Assembly (NCBI RefSeq): GCF_000478605.2
Contig: NZ_ASHX02000001.1
Coordinates: 62,001 to 126,000 of the forward strand
DNA length: 64,000 bases
Source: Streptomyces thermolilacinus SPC6
GTDB taxonomy: Bacteria > Actinomycetota > Actinomycetes > Streptomycetales > Streptomycetaceae
Reading direction: 5' to 3'
The notes under the pieces: generated by a model
Seen by the model: only the letters and a program-made list of their open reading frames with translations
Told to the model about the DNA's origin: nothing
Databases searched by the model: none
Shown: piece after piece, positions 1 to 8,280 of the stretch
How the letters are laid out: each line of letters begins with the position of its first letter
Position numbering within the stretch: position 1 is the first letter of the stretch
Position numbers and translations under genes: made by a program

Positions 1-1
1 T

Positions 2-1813
2 CTTCGCGGGTACGGGGGTACGGCTGGTCTGGCCCGCGTCACCGCCGTCGACCCCGCGCACCGGGTCGTCACCGCGGCCGGTGCCGACGGCCGCGGCGAA
101 CTCGGGTACGACACACTCGTCTACGCGCTCGGCAGCCACGTCGCCGATCAGGGTGTGCCCGGCGTGACCGAGCACGCCTTCGACGTCGCCGGCCGGGCCT
201 CGGCGCTGCGCCTGCGCGAGCACCTGGACAGCCTGGACGAGCGGACCGGAGGCGGGAACGTGGTGGTCGCCGGCGACGGCCTGACCGGCATCGAGACCGC
301 CACCGAGATCGCCGAGTCCCGGCCCGGCCTGTCGGTGGCACTGATCGCCCGCGGCGAGCTGGGCGCCAGGCTCTCCGCCGGGGCCCGCGACCACCTGCGC
401 CGGGCCTGCGACCGGCTGGGCATCACCGTTGTGGAGCACACCAGTGTCGAAGCCGTCGAAGCGACACGGGTGCTGTGCGCCGACGGCACCGTCCTGGCGT
501 CCGACGCGACCGTGTGGACGGGCGGGTTCGCGGTCCACCCCATCGCCGCAGCCAGCGGTCTCGAGGTCACGGAGACCGGCCGGATCGTCGTCGATCGCAC
601 CATGCGGTCGGTCTCGCACCCGAGCGTCTACGCCGCCGGGGACAGCGCGTACGCCGTGGGCGACAACGGCCGACCGCTGCCGATGTCCTGCGCCTCGGCG
701 GGCTCCACCGGCCAGCAGGCCGCGGAGGCGATCGTGGGACGGCTGACCGGACGCAAGGCCGCGACCGTCAAGCAGGTCTACCTGGGCAACCACATCTGCC
801 TCGGGCGGCGGGACGGCATCCTCCAGATGGTCGACGCCGAAGCGCGGGCGAAGCCGAAGTACATGGGCGGCCGGAATGCCGCGCGGATCAAGGCGGGCAT
901 CCTGAAGATCGCGCTCTGGGGCATCTCCCACCCGACCTTCGGCATGCCGAAGCGTCAACTCCCCCTGGCCGCCGCGCCGCACGCGCCGGTCGAAGGCCGC
1001 GTAGCCGCCTGGAGTGGCCCGCGTGGACAGCACCGCCACCGATCGCTTCGACACCAGCCGGTTCGAGGCCAGCCGGAACCGGCTGGTCTCGCTGGCGTAC
1101 CGGCTCCTGGGCTCCGCCACCGACGCCGAGGACGCCGTGCAGGACGCGTTCCTGCGCTGGCAGGCCGCCGACCGGCAGCGGATCAAGGTGCCGGAGGCGT
1201 GGCTGACCAAGGTGGTCACCAATCTGTGCCTCGACCGGATGCGTTCGGCCAGCGAGCGGCTCAGCGTCACCGGCCGGGGTCATGCGCGCACCGTGCCGGT
1301 GGCCGGTTCCGGGAAGGTGACGGCGCAGTCCCCTCATGGGGTCGGCCCGCTCGCTCGGCGGGTTCGCCGCCTCGTCCGGTTCGCCGCCCCGCGGTGGTGG
1401 CACAGCCGGCGACGAGGGACACCACGGCGGCGGCGGTGGCCAGTCGGATGAGCAAGGTACGGCCCATGCGCTCTCCCCTTTCGGTGAGCACGGAAGCGGC
1501 CGGGCGGCGCCGGAACCTGTGTGTGCCCCCGGCCACGGCGACGGCGGTCGGTCGGTCGGTCGGCGGGCGAACGCGGGTCACCGTGAGAGGAGTTCGGGTC
1601 GTCGCTGTTCGCCGCCGCGGGGCTCCCACCCCACCACGGGTACGGCCACCGCGTCGGCCGGATCGCGAAGACCGGCGGAAGCCCATCGCGTACGAGCGCG
1701 TGGAGACTGAGGGTTGGCGCGAAGCCGAACCGCTCGCCGCGTGCAGCGGGTGCGGGCCGGGTGCGGCGTGTCCTTCTCGGGTTACGGCGCCAGGCCGGCG
1801 AGGGTTTCGGTGA
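2..1813 (+). CDS. NAD(P)/FAD-dependent oxidoreductase (NDH-2-like), 5' end outside window, normal stop lost
   Basis: Flavoprotein of the type II NADH dehydrogenase group, expected to pass electrons from NAD(P)H to a quinone or other acceptor at the membrane. The frame is open from the window edge, so the N-terminal FAD-binding motif is missing. Visible parts are the second Rossmann motif (VVVAGDGLTGIETATEIAE, near base 260) and the FAD-contacting SVYAAGDSA (near 625). Recognisable homology ends near base 1005 (GMPKRQLPLAAAP), where relatives stop just before a SigJ-type sigma gene. Here no stop occurs, and the frame stays open to a TGA at 1811-1813, giving a nonsense tail over the sigma fragment. 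The biologically real end is probably about 1010; a point change or small indel removed the stop. Family assignment is good; the 3' extension is an artefact or readthrough. Confidence 0.7.
   Translation, partial: LRGYGGTAGLARVTAVDPAHRVVTAAGADGRGELGYDTLVYALGSHVADQGVPGVTEHAFDVAGRASALRLREHLDSLDERTGGGNVVVAGDGLTGIETATEIAESRPGLSVALIARGELGARLSAGARDHLRRACDRLGITVVEHTSVEAVEATRVLCADGTVLASDATVWTGGFAVHPIAAASGLEVTETGRIVVDRTMRSVSHPSVYAAGDSAYAVGDNGRPLPMSCASAGSTGQQAAEAIVGRLTGRKAATVKQVYLGNHICLGRRDGILQMVDAEARAKPKYMGGRNAARIKAGILKIALWGISHPTFGMPKRQLPLAAAPHAPVEGRVAAWSGPRGQHRHRSLRHQPVRGQPEPAGLAGVPAPGLRHRRRGRRAGRVPALAGRRPAADQGAGGVADQGGHQSVPRPDAFGQRAAQRHRPGSCAHRAGGRFREGDGAVPSWGRPARSAGSPPRPVRRPAVVAQPATRDTTAAAVASRMSKVRPMRSPLSVSTEAAGRRRNLCVPPATATAVGRSVGGRTRVTVRGVRVVAVRRRGAPTPPRVRPPRRPDREDRRKPIAYERVETEGWREAEPLAACSGCGPGAACPSRVTAPGRRGFR
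1014..1451 (+). pseudogene. SigJ-type ECF sigma factor, N-terminal fragment (region 2 only)
   Basis: Starts at GTG 1014 (or GTG 1023), overlapping the tail of the flavoprotein frame. About 82 codons match region 2 of SigJ-like ECF sigma factors: AYRLLGSATDAEDAVQDAF (core-binding helix) followed by EAWLTKVVTNLCLDRMRSA. After SASER, near base 1258, the match stops abruptly. The expected region 4 and the SnoaL-like C-terminal domain are absent; the remaining codons are low-complexity and read antisense through a lipoprotein gene. Flavoprotein plus SigJ is a common Streptomyces gene pair, so this is a relic of such a pair broken by a deletion or rearrangement. A C-terminal SigJ relic lies near 24.2-24.6 kb. 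Confidence 0.75.
1267..1467 (-). CDS. small putative lipoprotein, probably 3' truncated
   Basis: A 66-residue frame starting at ATG 1467 behind a clear ribosome binding site (GAAAGGGGAGAGCGC before the ATG). The N-terminus MGRTLLIRLATAAAVVSLVA followed by GC is a type II signal peptide with lipobox LVAGC, so the product would be membrane-anchored on the outer face. The mature part is only about 43 residues, rich in Arg, Gly and Pro, without a recognisable domain. Its 3' end overlaps the point where sigma-factor homology breaks (about 1260). The lipoprotein may therefore have lost its own C-terminus in the same rearrangement. Function unknown. Confidence 0.45.
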   Translation of the reverse strand: MGRTLLIRLATAAAVVSLVAGCATTAGRRTGRGGEPAERAGRPHEGTAPSPSRNRPPARCAHDPGR

Positions 1814-2735
1814 CTGCTTGGGCGAAGGCGCGGACTCGGGGGTTCTCGCGGTCGCGGTGCCAGACCAGGCCGAGGGCGGACTCGGGCAGCCCCGTCACCG
1901 GCACGTGGACCACGTCCCGTCGGTGGTGGTACTCGGCGGTGGGCCGGCAGAGCAGCATCACGCCCCGGTTGGCCGCCACCAGGGACAGGCCCTCCTGGAG
2001 CGTGCCGACCCTCGGGCCCCGCGGCACCGGGGTGCCCGCCGGGGTGCGGGTGGGCGCCTGGAACTCGCGCCAGTAGTCCGGCGCCGGGGCCGCGACCCCG
2101 ACGAGCCGCGTGGCCGCCAGGTCCTCGGCGTCCAGGGCGGTCCGGTCGGCGAAGGCGTGCCTGCGGGAGACCGCCAGGTACTGCGGCTGACGGGAGAAGA
2201 CGGGCCCCAGCACCAGCCCCTGCTCCCGGACCGGCAGGAGGACGACCGCGATGTCCACCTCGTCCCGGTGCAGCGGCCCGAACGGGTCGGAGAGCGGCAA
2301 CTCGGTGATCCGGGTCTCGCAGCCGGGGTACCGCTCCTCGAACTCCCCGATCACCTCAGTGAATCCGTACCCCACCGCGCCCTGGAAGCCGAGCCGCAGC
2401 GTGCCGCTGTGCCCGAGGGCCGCCGCGCGGGCGTTCTCGACGGTGGCGCGCAGCGCGGCGTAGGCCGGACGCAGCGCGCTCAGGAAGTCCTCACCGAGCG
2501 GGGTGAGCCGCACCCGTCGGCTCGTACGGTCCACCAGGCGGGCGCCGATGCGCTGCTCGAGGGCACGGATCAACTGGCTGACCCGGCCCTGCGAGACGTA
2601 CAGCCGCTCCCCCGTCCGCCCGAAGTGCAGCTCCTCCGCGAGGACGAGGAAGCACTCCAGCTCACGGATCTCCACCGTGCCCGCCGGTGCGCGCGTCGCG
2701 CCGGTGGGCACCGCTTCGGCTTCGGTGATCGTCAT
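1782..2735 (-). CDS. LysR-family transcriptional regulator
   Basis: 317 residues, the usual LysR length. The start at ATG 2735 has GGAGG ten bases upstream; an upstream in-frame start adds only shadow sequence. The N-terminal winged HTH covers about residues 20-80 (ECFLVLAEELHFGRTGERL, then SQGRVSQLIRALEQRIGARL), followed by the LysR substrate-binding domain to the C-terminus. It lacks a membrane segment and would act as a cytoplasmic tetramer. It is divergent from an MFS exporter with 133 bp between starts. LysR proteins commonly regulate the divergent gene in response to a small ligand, so control of the exporter is likely. The ligand cannot be read from sequence. Confidence 0.88.
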   Translation of the reverse strand: MTITEAEAVPTGATRAPAGTVEIRELECFLVLAEELHFGRTGERLYVSQGRVSQLIRALEQRIGARLVDRTSRRVRLTPLGEDFLSALRPAYAALRATVENARAAALGHSGTLRLGFQGAVGYGFTEVIGEFEERYPGCETRITELPLSDPFGPLHRDEVDIAVVLLPVREQGLVLGPVFSRQPQYLAVSRRHAFADRTALDAEDLAATRLVGVAAPAPDYWREFQAPTRTPAGTPVPRGPRVGTLQEGLSLVAANRGVMLLCRPTAEYHHRRDVVHVPVTGLPESALGLVWHRDRENPRVRAFAQAVTETLAGLAP

Positions 2736-2807
2736 GGTCGTGTCCCTCCAGCGGCGTGACCCGCTCCGGTCGCGCGCGGCGCCCACGCCGTCGTTCGATT
2801 AGCCCAC

Positions 2808-2823
2808 CTCATGGAAGCATGAG
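2808..2823. promoter_or_regulatory. perfect palindrome between lysR and MFS gene, candidate operator
   Basis: CTCATG-GAAG-CATGAG is a perfect 6-4-6 inverted repeat placed 73 bp from the LysR start and 46 bp from the MFS start. LysR boxes are usually T-N11-A dyads; this one is close but not canonical. Its position in the divergent promoter region is the main support. Confidence 0.5.
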
Positions 2824-2868
2824 AACTTCGCGCTTGTTCCGCCTCCGGCCCGGGAGTTGGCTGGAACC

Positions 2869-4092
2869 ATGGCAAAAGTCGTTGACACATCCGCATATGT
2901 CCCCGCGTCCGGAAGGCCCGCGAAGGGCGGGTGGCCCGGGGTCGTCGCGGTGGCGGCGGGGACCTTCACCGTGGTCACGTCGGAGATGCTGCCCGTGGGC
3001 CTGCTCACTCCGATCGGCGGTTCCCTGGACGTGAGCGAGGGCACGGCCGGGCTGACGCTCACCGTCACCGGTCTGGTCGCCGCGCTCGCCGCGCCGCTGG
3101 TCACCGCGGCGGTGGGCCGGATCGACCGGCGCGTGGTGCTCTGCTCCCTGATGGTCCTGCTGGCGGCGGCCAACGCGCTGGCCGCCTGGTCGCCGGACTT
3201 CACGGTCATGACGGCGGCCCGGGTACTGATCGGCATCGGGATGGGTGGTGTCTGGTCCCTCGCGGGCGGCCTGGCCGTACGGCTGGTTCCGGCCGGGTCC
3301 GTCGGGCCGGCGACCTCCGCCGTCTTCAGCGGTATCGCCATCGCCTCCGTGGTGGGCGTGCCCGCCGGGGCGTACCTCGGTGAACTCGCCGGATGGCGGG
3401 AGGCGTTCCTCGCCGTGGCCGGTCTCGCGGGGCTGGTGGCCGTCGCCATGGCCGTCCTGCTGCCGCCGCTTCCCGCCGAGAACGCGGTCGCGCTGGGCGG
3501 TGTGCTGCGCCTCCTCGGCACCCGCCGGGTGGCCACGGGGCTCGTGCTGGTGGCGCTGCTGGTGACCGGCCACTTCGCCGCGTACACCTACGTCCGGCCG
3601 GTCCTGGAGGAGGTTTCCGGCGTCCCCGCCGCGATGATCGGCACGCTGCTGCTGGTGTACGGGATCGCCGGTATCGCGGGCAACTTCGCGGCCGGTGCCC
3701 GGGTGGGCCGGTCGCTGCGCGGCACCCTGCTGGTGATCTGCGCGGCGCTGGCCGCCTCGGTGCTGCTCGTCCCGCTGCTCGGGCTGTCCGTGGCGGGCGC
3801 CGCGATCCTGCTGGTGGTGTGGGGGCTGGCGTACGGCGGTGTGTCGGTGAGCGCCCAGACCTGGCTGGCGCTGGCCGCGCCGGAGGCCCGGGAGGGGGCG
3901 ACGTCGCTGTTCGTCGGCGTGTTCAACGGCGCCATCGCCCTGGGTGCCTTCACGGGCGGCCTCGTGCTGGACGGCTTCGGCCCCCGGTCGGTCCTGCTGC
4001 TGGGCGGCGCGCTGTCGCTCGGCGCCCTGCTGGTCGTCCTCCTCGGGCGCGCGCCGGGGACGGCCGCCGCGCCCGCGGGGCCGAGGGCCTGA
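2869..4092 (+). CDS. MFS transporter, DHA1 drug/sugar-efflux type
   Basis: 407 residues with about 12 hydrophobic segments and the length of single-polypeptide MFS exporters. The ATG at 2869 is preferred over an in-frame TTG at 2857. The N-terminal half carries the sequence GGVWSLAGGLAVRLVP and the first-half loop VGRIDRRVV, a variant of MFS motif A. Similarity is to the AraJ/CmlA-like DHA1 branch, which exports drugs, sugars or metabolites in exchange for protons across the cytoplasmic membrane. The adjacent divergent LysR gene and the intervening palindrome suggest inducible expression. The substrate is unknown; export of a product from the neighbouring KAS III operon is possible but unproven. 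Confidence 0.87.
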   Translation: MAKVVDTSAYVPASGRPAKGGWPGVVAVAAGTFTVVTSEMLPVGLLTPIGGSLDVSEGTAGLTLTVTGLVAALAAPLVTAAVGRIDRRVVLCSLMVLLAAANALAAWSPDFTVMTAARVLIGIGMGGVWSLAGGLAVRLVPAGSVGPATSAVFSGIAIASVVGVPAGAYLGELAGWREAFLAVAGLAGLVAVAMAVLLPPLPAENAVALGGVLRLLGTRRVATGLVLVALLVTGHFAAYTYVRPVLEEVSGVPAAMIGTLLLVYGIAGIAGNFAAGARVGRSLRGTLLVICAALAASVLLVPLLGLSVAGAAILLVVWGLAYGGVSVSAQTWLALAAPEAREGATSLFVGVFNGAIALGAFTGGLVLDGFGPRSVLLLGGALSLGALLVVLLGRAPGTAAAPAGPRA

Positions 4093-4256
4093 GCCGGGCG
4101 GGCCGACGGCCGGAGCGCGACCGGGTGGTGCGGGACGGCCGTACACCGCCTGATCGCGCCCTGACCGCCACGGGGCCGTGCCGCGGGTGGAGCGCAGCGC
4201 CCGCGGCACTCCGCGCCGCTCGTCGGCCGTCTGCGCCTCGGTGCGGCGGCGGGGGC

Positions 4257-4694
4257 TCAGGCGTAGGGGTCGGGCAGGGCCCTCGCCCCCGGGTCGGTGA
4301 TGTGCTCCGCCCGCAGCGTCATGCAGCGCGCCGATCCCGACCGCGCCACCAGGACGTCGGGGACGTCGTCCTCGTGGAAGCGCAGGTACCCGATGACGCC
4401 CGCCGTCGTCGTGCGGGCGGCGAGCCAGTTCACGATCCGGTTCAGGTCGTCCAGCTCGTCCGGGTGCGACTCCTGGCGGACGGTCAGCGCCCAGCCCCAG
4501 TCGTCGGAGCGCAACTCCCCCACCAGGACGCCCCCGATCCGCCGCGCCGGGCCCCGGGCGTCCCACAGCGGGTACGCGTAGTCGCCCTGTTCGCCGTCCT
4601 CGTGCCCCAGGTGCCAGCGCAGTACGGCGAGGTCGCCCTCCGGGAGTGTGCTCGGCAGGTCCAGGGTGAGCTGGAACTCGTAGATATCGGCCAT
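4257..4694 (-). CDS. hypothetical protein
   Basis: A 145-residue cytoplasmic protein starting at ATG 4694. There is no signal peptide or membrane segment. It is acidic with many Trp and Asp residues and has the look of a folded alpha/beta protein: IYEFQLTLDLPSTLPEGD at the start and GYLRFHEDDVPDVLVARSG in the middle. I do not recognise a family. It stands alone, convergent with the MFS gene and divergent from the KAS III operon. The 164 bp between it and the MFS stop shows no gene. Confidence 0.7.
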   Translation of the reverse strand: MADIYEFQLTLDLPSTLPEGDLAVLRWHLGHEDGEQGDYAYPLWDARGPARRIGGVLVGELRSDDWGWALTVRQESHPDELDDLNRIVNWLAARTTTAGVIGYLRFHEDDVPDVLVARSGSARCMTLRAEHITDPGARALPDPYA

Positions 4695-4931
4695 GACGTG
4701 GGAGGTTACGTGTCCACGCCCCGGCGCGGCGGGCCGGGGCCGCCGCCACCGTCGGCCCCCAGACCGTCAACCCAGAGCGCAGCGCCACCCGTTCGAGGTG
4801 TGGCGGGGGTGGCGTCGGTATGCCTGCCGCGTTTGGCGAACGGCTGCTGTTTTCATGGGCCGAATGAGCGATGAGTTGTCCTGGTCCGGGCCGGTTCCGG
4901 TGTGGTGCGCGTGTTGTCCGATGGAGCGGGT

Positions 4932-5981
4932 GTGACAGCCCCCGCGGCCGCCCCGGAAGCTCCCGCAGTGCCCGCCGCGCCCACCGCCGTTCTCGTCGGG
5001 CTCGGCGCCTGGCTGCCTCCCCGGCGCGTTCCCAACAGTGAGCTGTGCGCCCGCCTCGACACCTCCGACGAGTGGATCCGGGAGCGGATCGGCATCGCCG
5101 AGCGCCGGTTCGCCGAACCGGACGTGTCCACCGGGGACATGGCCGTGGAGGCCGGGGCACGGGCCATGGCGTCGGCCGGTGCGGACACCGTCGACGCGGT
5201 CCTCGTGGCGACAAGCAGCCCCGACCATCCCTGCCCCGCCACCGCTCCCTGGGTCGCCCACCGGCTGGGACTGCCGTCCGTGGCCGCGTTCGACGTCGCC
5301 GCCGGATGTTCCGGCTTCCTGTACGCCGGTACGGTCGCCGCCGGTCTCATCGCCTCCGGTACGGCGCACCGCGTCCTGGTGGTGGGCGCGGAGACGATGA
5401 CCTCCATCGTCGACCCCGACGACCGGGCGACCGCGCCGATCTTCGGGGAGGGGGCGGGCGCCGTGGTCCTGGAGGCGGGGGTCCCGCACGCGGAGGGCGC
5501 CATGGGGCCGGTGGTCTGGGGCAGCGACGGCTCGCTCGCGGACGCCATCGTCGTGCCCGCGGGCGGCGCGCGCGGCCGGCGGGAGCGCGACCGGGCCGCG
5601 CGCGGCGACTTCTTCGTCCACATGCGCGGCAACGAGGTCTTCCGCCACGCCGTGCGCAGGATGGCGGCCGCCGCCCGGGACGCGGTCGCCGCGGCCGGGT
5701 GGGAGATGGGGGACATCGACCGGCTGATCGCCCATCAGGCGAACCAGCGCATCACCGCCGCCGTCGCCGACACCCTCGGGGTGCCGGTGGGGAACTGCCC
5801 GTCCAACATCCACGAGGTGGGCAACACCGCCGCCGCGTCGCTGCCGCTGCTGCTCGCCCACGCCGCCGACCGGGGGGACCTGAAGCCCGGCCACAGGACG
5901 CTCCTGGTCGCGTTCGGCAGCGGTCTGGCCTGGGCGGCGACCACCCTCGTATGGCCCGCCGGGCTCACCGCCCGCCTGTAG
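4932..5981 (+). CDS. 3-oxoacyl-ACP synthase III (FabH-like) family protein
   Basis: 349 residues of the KAS III family, which condenses an acyl-CoA with a carrier-bound malonyl unit or transfers acyl groups. The catalytic triad is complete: Cys near residue 126 in DVAAGCSGF, His in LIAHQANQR and Asn in HEVGNTAAAS. GTG 4932 is chosen because GGAG sits five bases upstream; GTG 4902 is an in-frame alternative. It is the first gene of an operon with an acyl carrier protein (54 bp downstream) and an alpha/beta hydrolase. No KASI/II, ketoreductase or malonyl transferase lies nearby, so this is not the housekeeping fabD-H-C-F cluster but a specialised acyl-forming or acyl-transferring system. Confidence 0.87.
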   Translation: MTAPAAAPEAPAVPAAPTAVLVGLGAWLPPRRVPNSELCARLDTSDEWIRERIGIAERRFAEPDVSTGDMAVEAGARAMASAGADTVDAVLVATSSPDHPCPATAPWVAHRLGLPSVAAFDVAAGCSGFLYAGTVAAGLIASGTAHRVLVVGAETMTSIVDPDDRATAPIFGEGAGAVVLEAGVPHAEGAMGPVVWGSDGSLADAIVVPAGGARGRRERDRAARGDFFVHMRGNEVFRHAVRRMAAAARDAVAAAGWEMGDIDRLIAHQANQRITAAVADTLGVPVGNCPSNIHEVGNTAAASLPLLLAHAADRGDLKPGHRTLLVAFGSGLAWAATTLVWPAGLTARL

Positions 5982-6034
5982 CCCGCCGCCGCCCGGGGGC
6001 CGCCCGGGCGCTGTCGATCCCGAAGAGAGCTCGT

Positions 6035-6271
6035 ATGACGTTCGAACTGGTCAAAGAGATCCTGACCACCAAGGGCGGCCTCGCCCCCGGCCCCATCACC
6101 CCAGACGCGTCCCTCGCCGGTGCGGGCGTCGACTCCATGGCCCTGGTCGTGCTGTCCCTCCAGCTCGAGGACCGCCTCGGCCTGGAGATCAGCGAGGACG
6201 ACCTGTCCACCGCCGCCAGTGTCGGCGGCCTCGCCGAGATGATCAGCCGGCACGCGGAGCGCCGCGTATGA
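6035..6271 (+). CDS. acyl carrier protein
   Basis: A 78-residue free-standing carrier protein. The phosphopantetheine site is the Ser of GAGVDSMALVVLSLQLED, which differs from the usual DSL motif by Met. The rest is acidic and helical, as expected (LGLEISEDDLSTAASVGGL). The ATG at 6035 has only a weak purine-rich site (GAGAG). It lies between the KAS III gene and the hydrolase, overlapping the latter by four bases (ATGA), so translation of the two is probably coupled. It presumably holds the substrate or product of the KAS III enzyme and would require a phosphopantetheinyl transferase encoded elsewhere. Confidence 0.88.
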   Translation: MTFELVKEILTTKGGLAPGPITPDASLAGAGVDSMALVVLSLQLEDRLGLEISEDDLSTAASVGGLAEMISRHAERRV

Positions 6272-7254
6272 CGCACGGCACCGTCGGACTGCTCCCCGCC
6301 GGCGCGGCGGACATCAGCGAGGAGCTCCACCACCTGCGCCGGCGCGGGCTGCGCTACGCCTGCCGGGTCGTGCGCGCCGACCGGGGCGGGGCACACCGTA
6401 CGGGCGGGGCGGTCGCGGAGCCGCTGCTGCTCCTCGGCGGCGCGCTCCAGGACATGTACGCCTGGCCGCGGCTGGAGCGGTACATCGCCCCGTACACCCC
6501 GGTGATCCTGGTGGATCTGCCCGGCACCGGGGTCGCCGACGACCTGCCCGCCCACGAGGGATTCGACGCCCTGGCGGACGCGGCGCTGCACCTTCTGGAC
6601 GTGCTGCGGCTGCCGCGCGTCAACGTGCTCGGGGCGTCCTACGGGGTGCCGATCGCGTACCGGATGGCCCAGCGGTGCCCGAGCCGGGTCGCCCGGCTGC
6701 TGCTGGCGGGGGCCACACACCGCGTCACGGACTCGATGCGGGCGTTCCTGTGGGAGGCCGTCGCCCACATCGAGCGCGGCTCCCCGGAGCCGGGGGCGTC
6801 GCTGGACGGGCCGTGCACGGCGAACGGCGCGTACGCCGACCAGCTGGTGGGCTATCTGGTCAACACGGCCGAGCAGGAGCGGGTGCGGCAGTCGGCGGCG
6901 GTGCAGCGGCTGCTGCGGCGGCAGGCGCTGCGCACCACGTGGCGTCAGTCGCTGCGTCACGCGACGTGCCACCGGCGGGTCCTGGACCCCGCCCTGATCC
7001 CGGCGGGCGGCATCGAGGGCGTACCGGCGCTGGTCTTCACCGGGGAGTACGACATCACGACCACCCCTGAGCAGAACGGCGCGGTCGCCGCCACGATCCC
7101 CGGCGCGCGGCTGGCGCTCCTCAAGGAGGCCGATCACATGGCCCATCTGGAGTGCGACGCGGAGTACGCCGACCTGGTGCTGCGCTTCCTGCGCGACCAG
7201 CCGCTGGAGGGGCTGTCGTACTGCGACACGTACGAGTTCCCGGTGCGGGTCTGA
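6268..7254 (+). CDS. alpha/beta-fold hydrolase
   Basis: 328 residues. The nucleophile elbow is GASYG (Ser), the acid is probably Asp in TGEYDITTTPEQN and the base His is in KEADHMAHLE, so the catalytic triad appears intact. The oxyanion region is LLLLGGALQD. The start ATG overlaps the stop of the carrier protein gene. In this context it could release an acyl chain from the carrier protein (thioesterase role), hydrolyse or transfer an ester, or close a lactone. Sequence alone does not decide. No signal peptide; cytoplasmic. It ends the operon. Confidence 0.85.
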   Translation: MTHGTVGLLPAGAADISEELHHLRRRGLRYACRVVRADRGGAHRTGGAVAEPLLLLGGALQDMYAWPRLERYIAPYTPVILVDLPGTGVADDLPAHEGFDALADAALHLLDVLRLPRVNVLGASYGVPIAYRMAQRCPSRVARLLLAGATHRVTDSMRAFLWEAVAHIERGSPEPGASLDGPCTANGAYADQLVGYLVNTAEQERVRQSAAVQRLLRRQALRTTWRQSLRHATCHRRVLDPALIPAGGIEGVPALVFTGEYDITTTPEQNGAVAATIPGARLALLKEADHMAHLECDAEYADLVLRFLRDQPLEGLSYCDTYEFPVRV

Positions 7255-7316
7255 GGCCGGTCGCGTCAGCGGGCCCGCCGGGGGTGCGTCCCTGACGGGC
7301 CTTTCGCCTGCGTGCG

Positions 7317-8192
7317 TCAGCTCGTCGCCGTCGCCGTCACCGCCGCGGGTTCCGGCTGCCGGGGGCGGCCCGCCAGCGCCTTGGCGTGCTGCATGGCCGT
7401 CAGCCGCCGGACGAACAGGACGGCCGCCACGGCCGCCACGAGGTCGAGCGCGCTGCTCGCCGCCAGGCCCAGGGCGGCCCGCCGGATGGCGTCGTACTCC
7501 TCGGCGCGTTCCCACAGGCGTTCGGCGCTACGGCCGGCCAGCGAGGCCAGGACCCAGAGCGTCCACCAGGTGTTGAGGACCGCGCGCGGAGCTCGCTTGT
7601 CGAGTTCGCTCGCGTCCCAGATGTCTCCGGCGATCTTGCGGGGGATCCACAGGTTGGCGATGGGGATGAACCAGGAGCCGATCGCCCAGCCGGGGGTGCG
7701 GCGCTGTTCGGCGGGGCCGAACACCTCTGCGTTGGTGCGGGCCCGGTGGAACCACACGATGAAGACGATCCCGGTGGCGATCAGGGCCGTCAGCGAGAAG
7801 GAGGAGGAGAAGTACATCAGCGTGTCGGCCTGGTTCGCCGTCGCGGTGAGCGCGGCGTACTGGTCCAGGTCCGCCGTGTAGAGCTCCCCGATCACCGTGT
7901 AGGAGTTCAGCGCGGCGTAGACGGCCAGGGCGTCGAGCAGCGCGACGAGCACGAGGAGCCCGGTCACACCGTACGACAGGCCGACGATCGAACGGAGCGG
8001 CTTGACGGGTGCCGGTGCCCACGAGGGCGGGGCGGCGGGCGCCGGGGCGGTGAGGCCCGGCGCGGTCGCGCCGACGGCCGCCGGGGCGGGAAGGGCGGCG
8101 GCCTCCGGGGCGGACCGGTCGGCGGCCTCGCATCCCGGGCAGAGAGCGGACGCGCTGGCGTCCACGGGTGTGGCACATCTGGAGCAGGACAT
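7317..8192 (-). CDS. DUF4328 domain-containing membrane protein with N-terminal zinc ribbon
   Basis: 291 residues, starting at ATG 8192. The first 25 residues carry paired CxxC motifs (SCSRC and LCPGC) typical of a small zinc ribbon. A Pro/Ala-rich linker follows, then a DUF4328 membrane domain with four or so hydrophobic helices. The family signature SWFIPIANLWIPRKIAGDIW sits between helices. Such proteins are common in Streptomyces; their function is unknown. It is convergent with the KAS III operon and downstream of the TetR gene on the same strand (88 bp gap), so it could be co-transcribed with the regulator. Confidence 0.83.
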   Translation of the reverse strand: MSCSRCATPVDASASALCPGCEAADRSAPEAAALPAPAAVGATAPGLTAPAPAAPPSWAPAPVKPLRSIVGLSYGVTGLLVLVALLDALAVYAALNSYTVIGELYTADLDQYAALTATANQADTLMYFSSSFSLTALIATGIVFIVWFHRARTNAEVFGPAEQRRTPGWAIGSWFIPIANLWIPRKIAGDIWDASELDKRAPRAVLNTWWTLWVLASLAGRSAERLWERAEEYDAIRRAALGLAASSALDLVAAVAAVLFVRRLTAMQHAKALAGRPRQPEPAAVTATATS

Positions 8193-8280
8193 GACGGAGA
8201 GACCCCCCACGGTGTCGGGCAAGGAAGCAGCCAGAAGCGGAACGGAGCCTCCCCCAGGTTCCCCGCGCGGCTGGACGACC

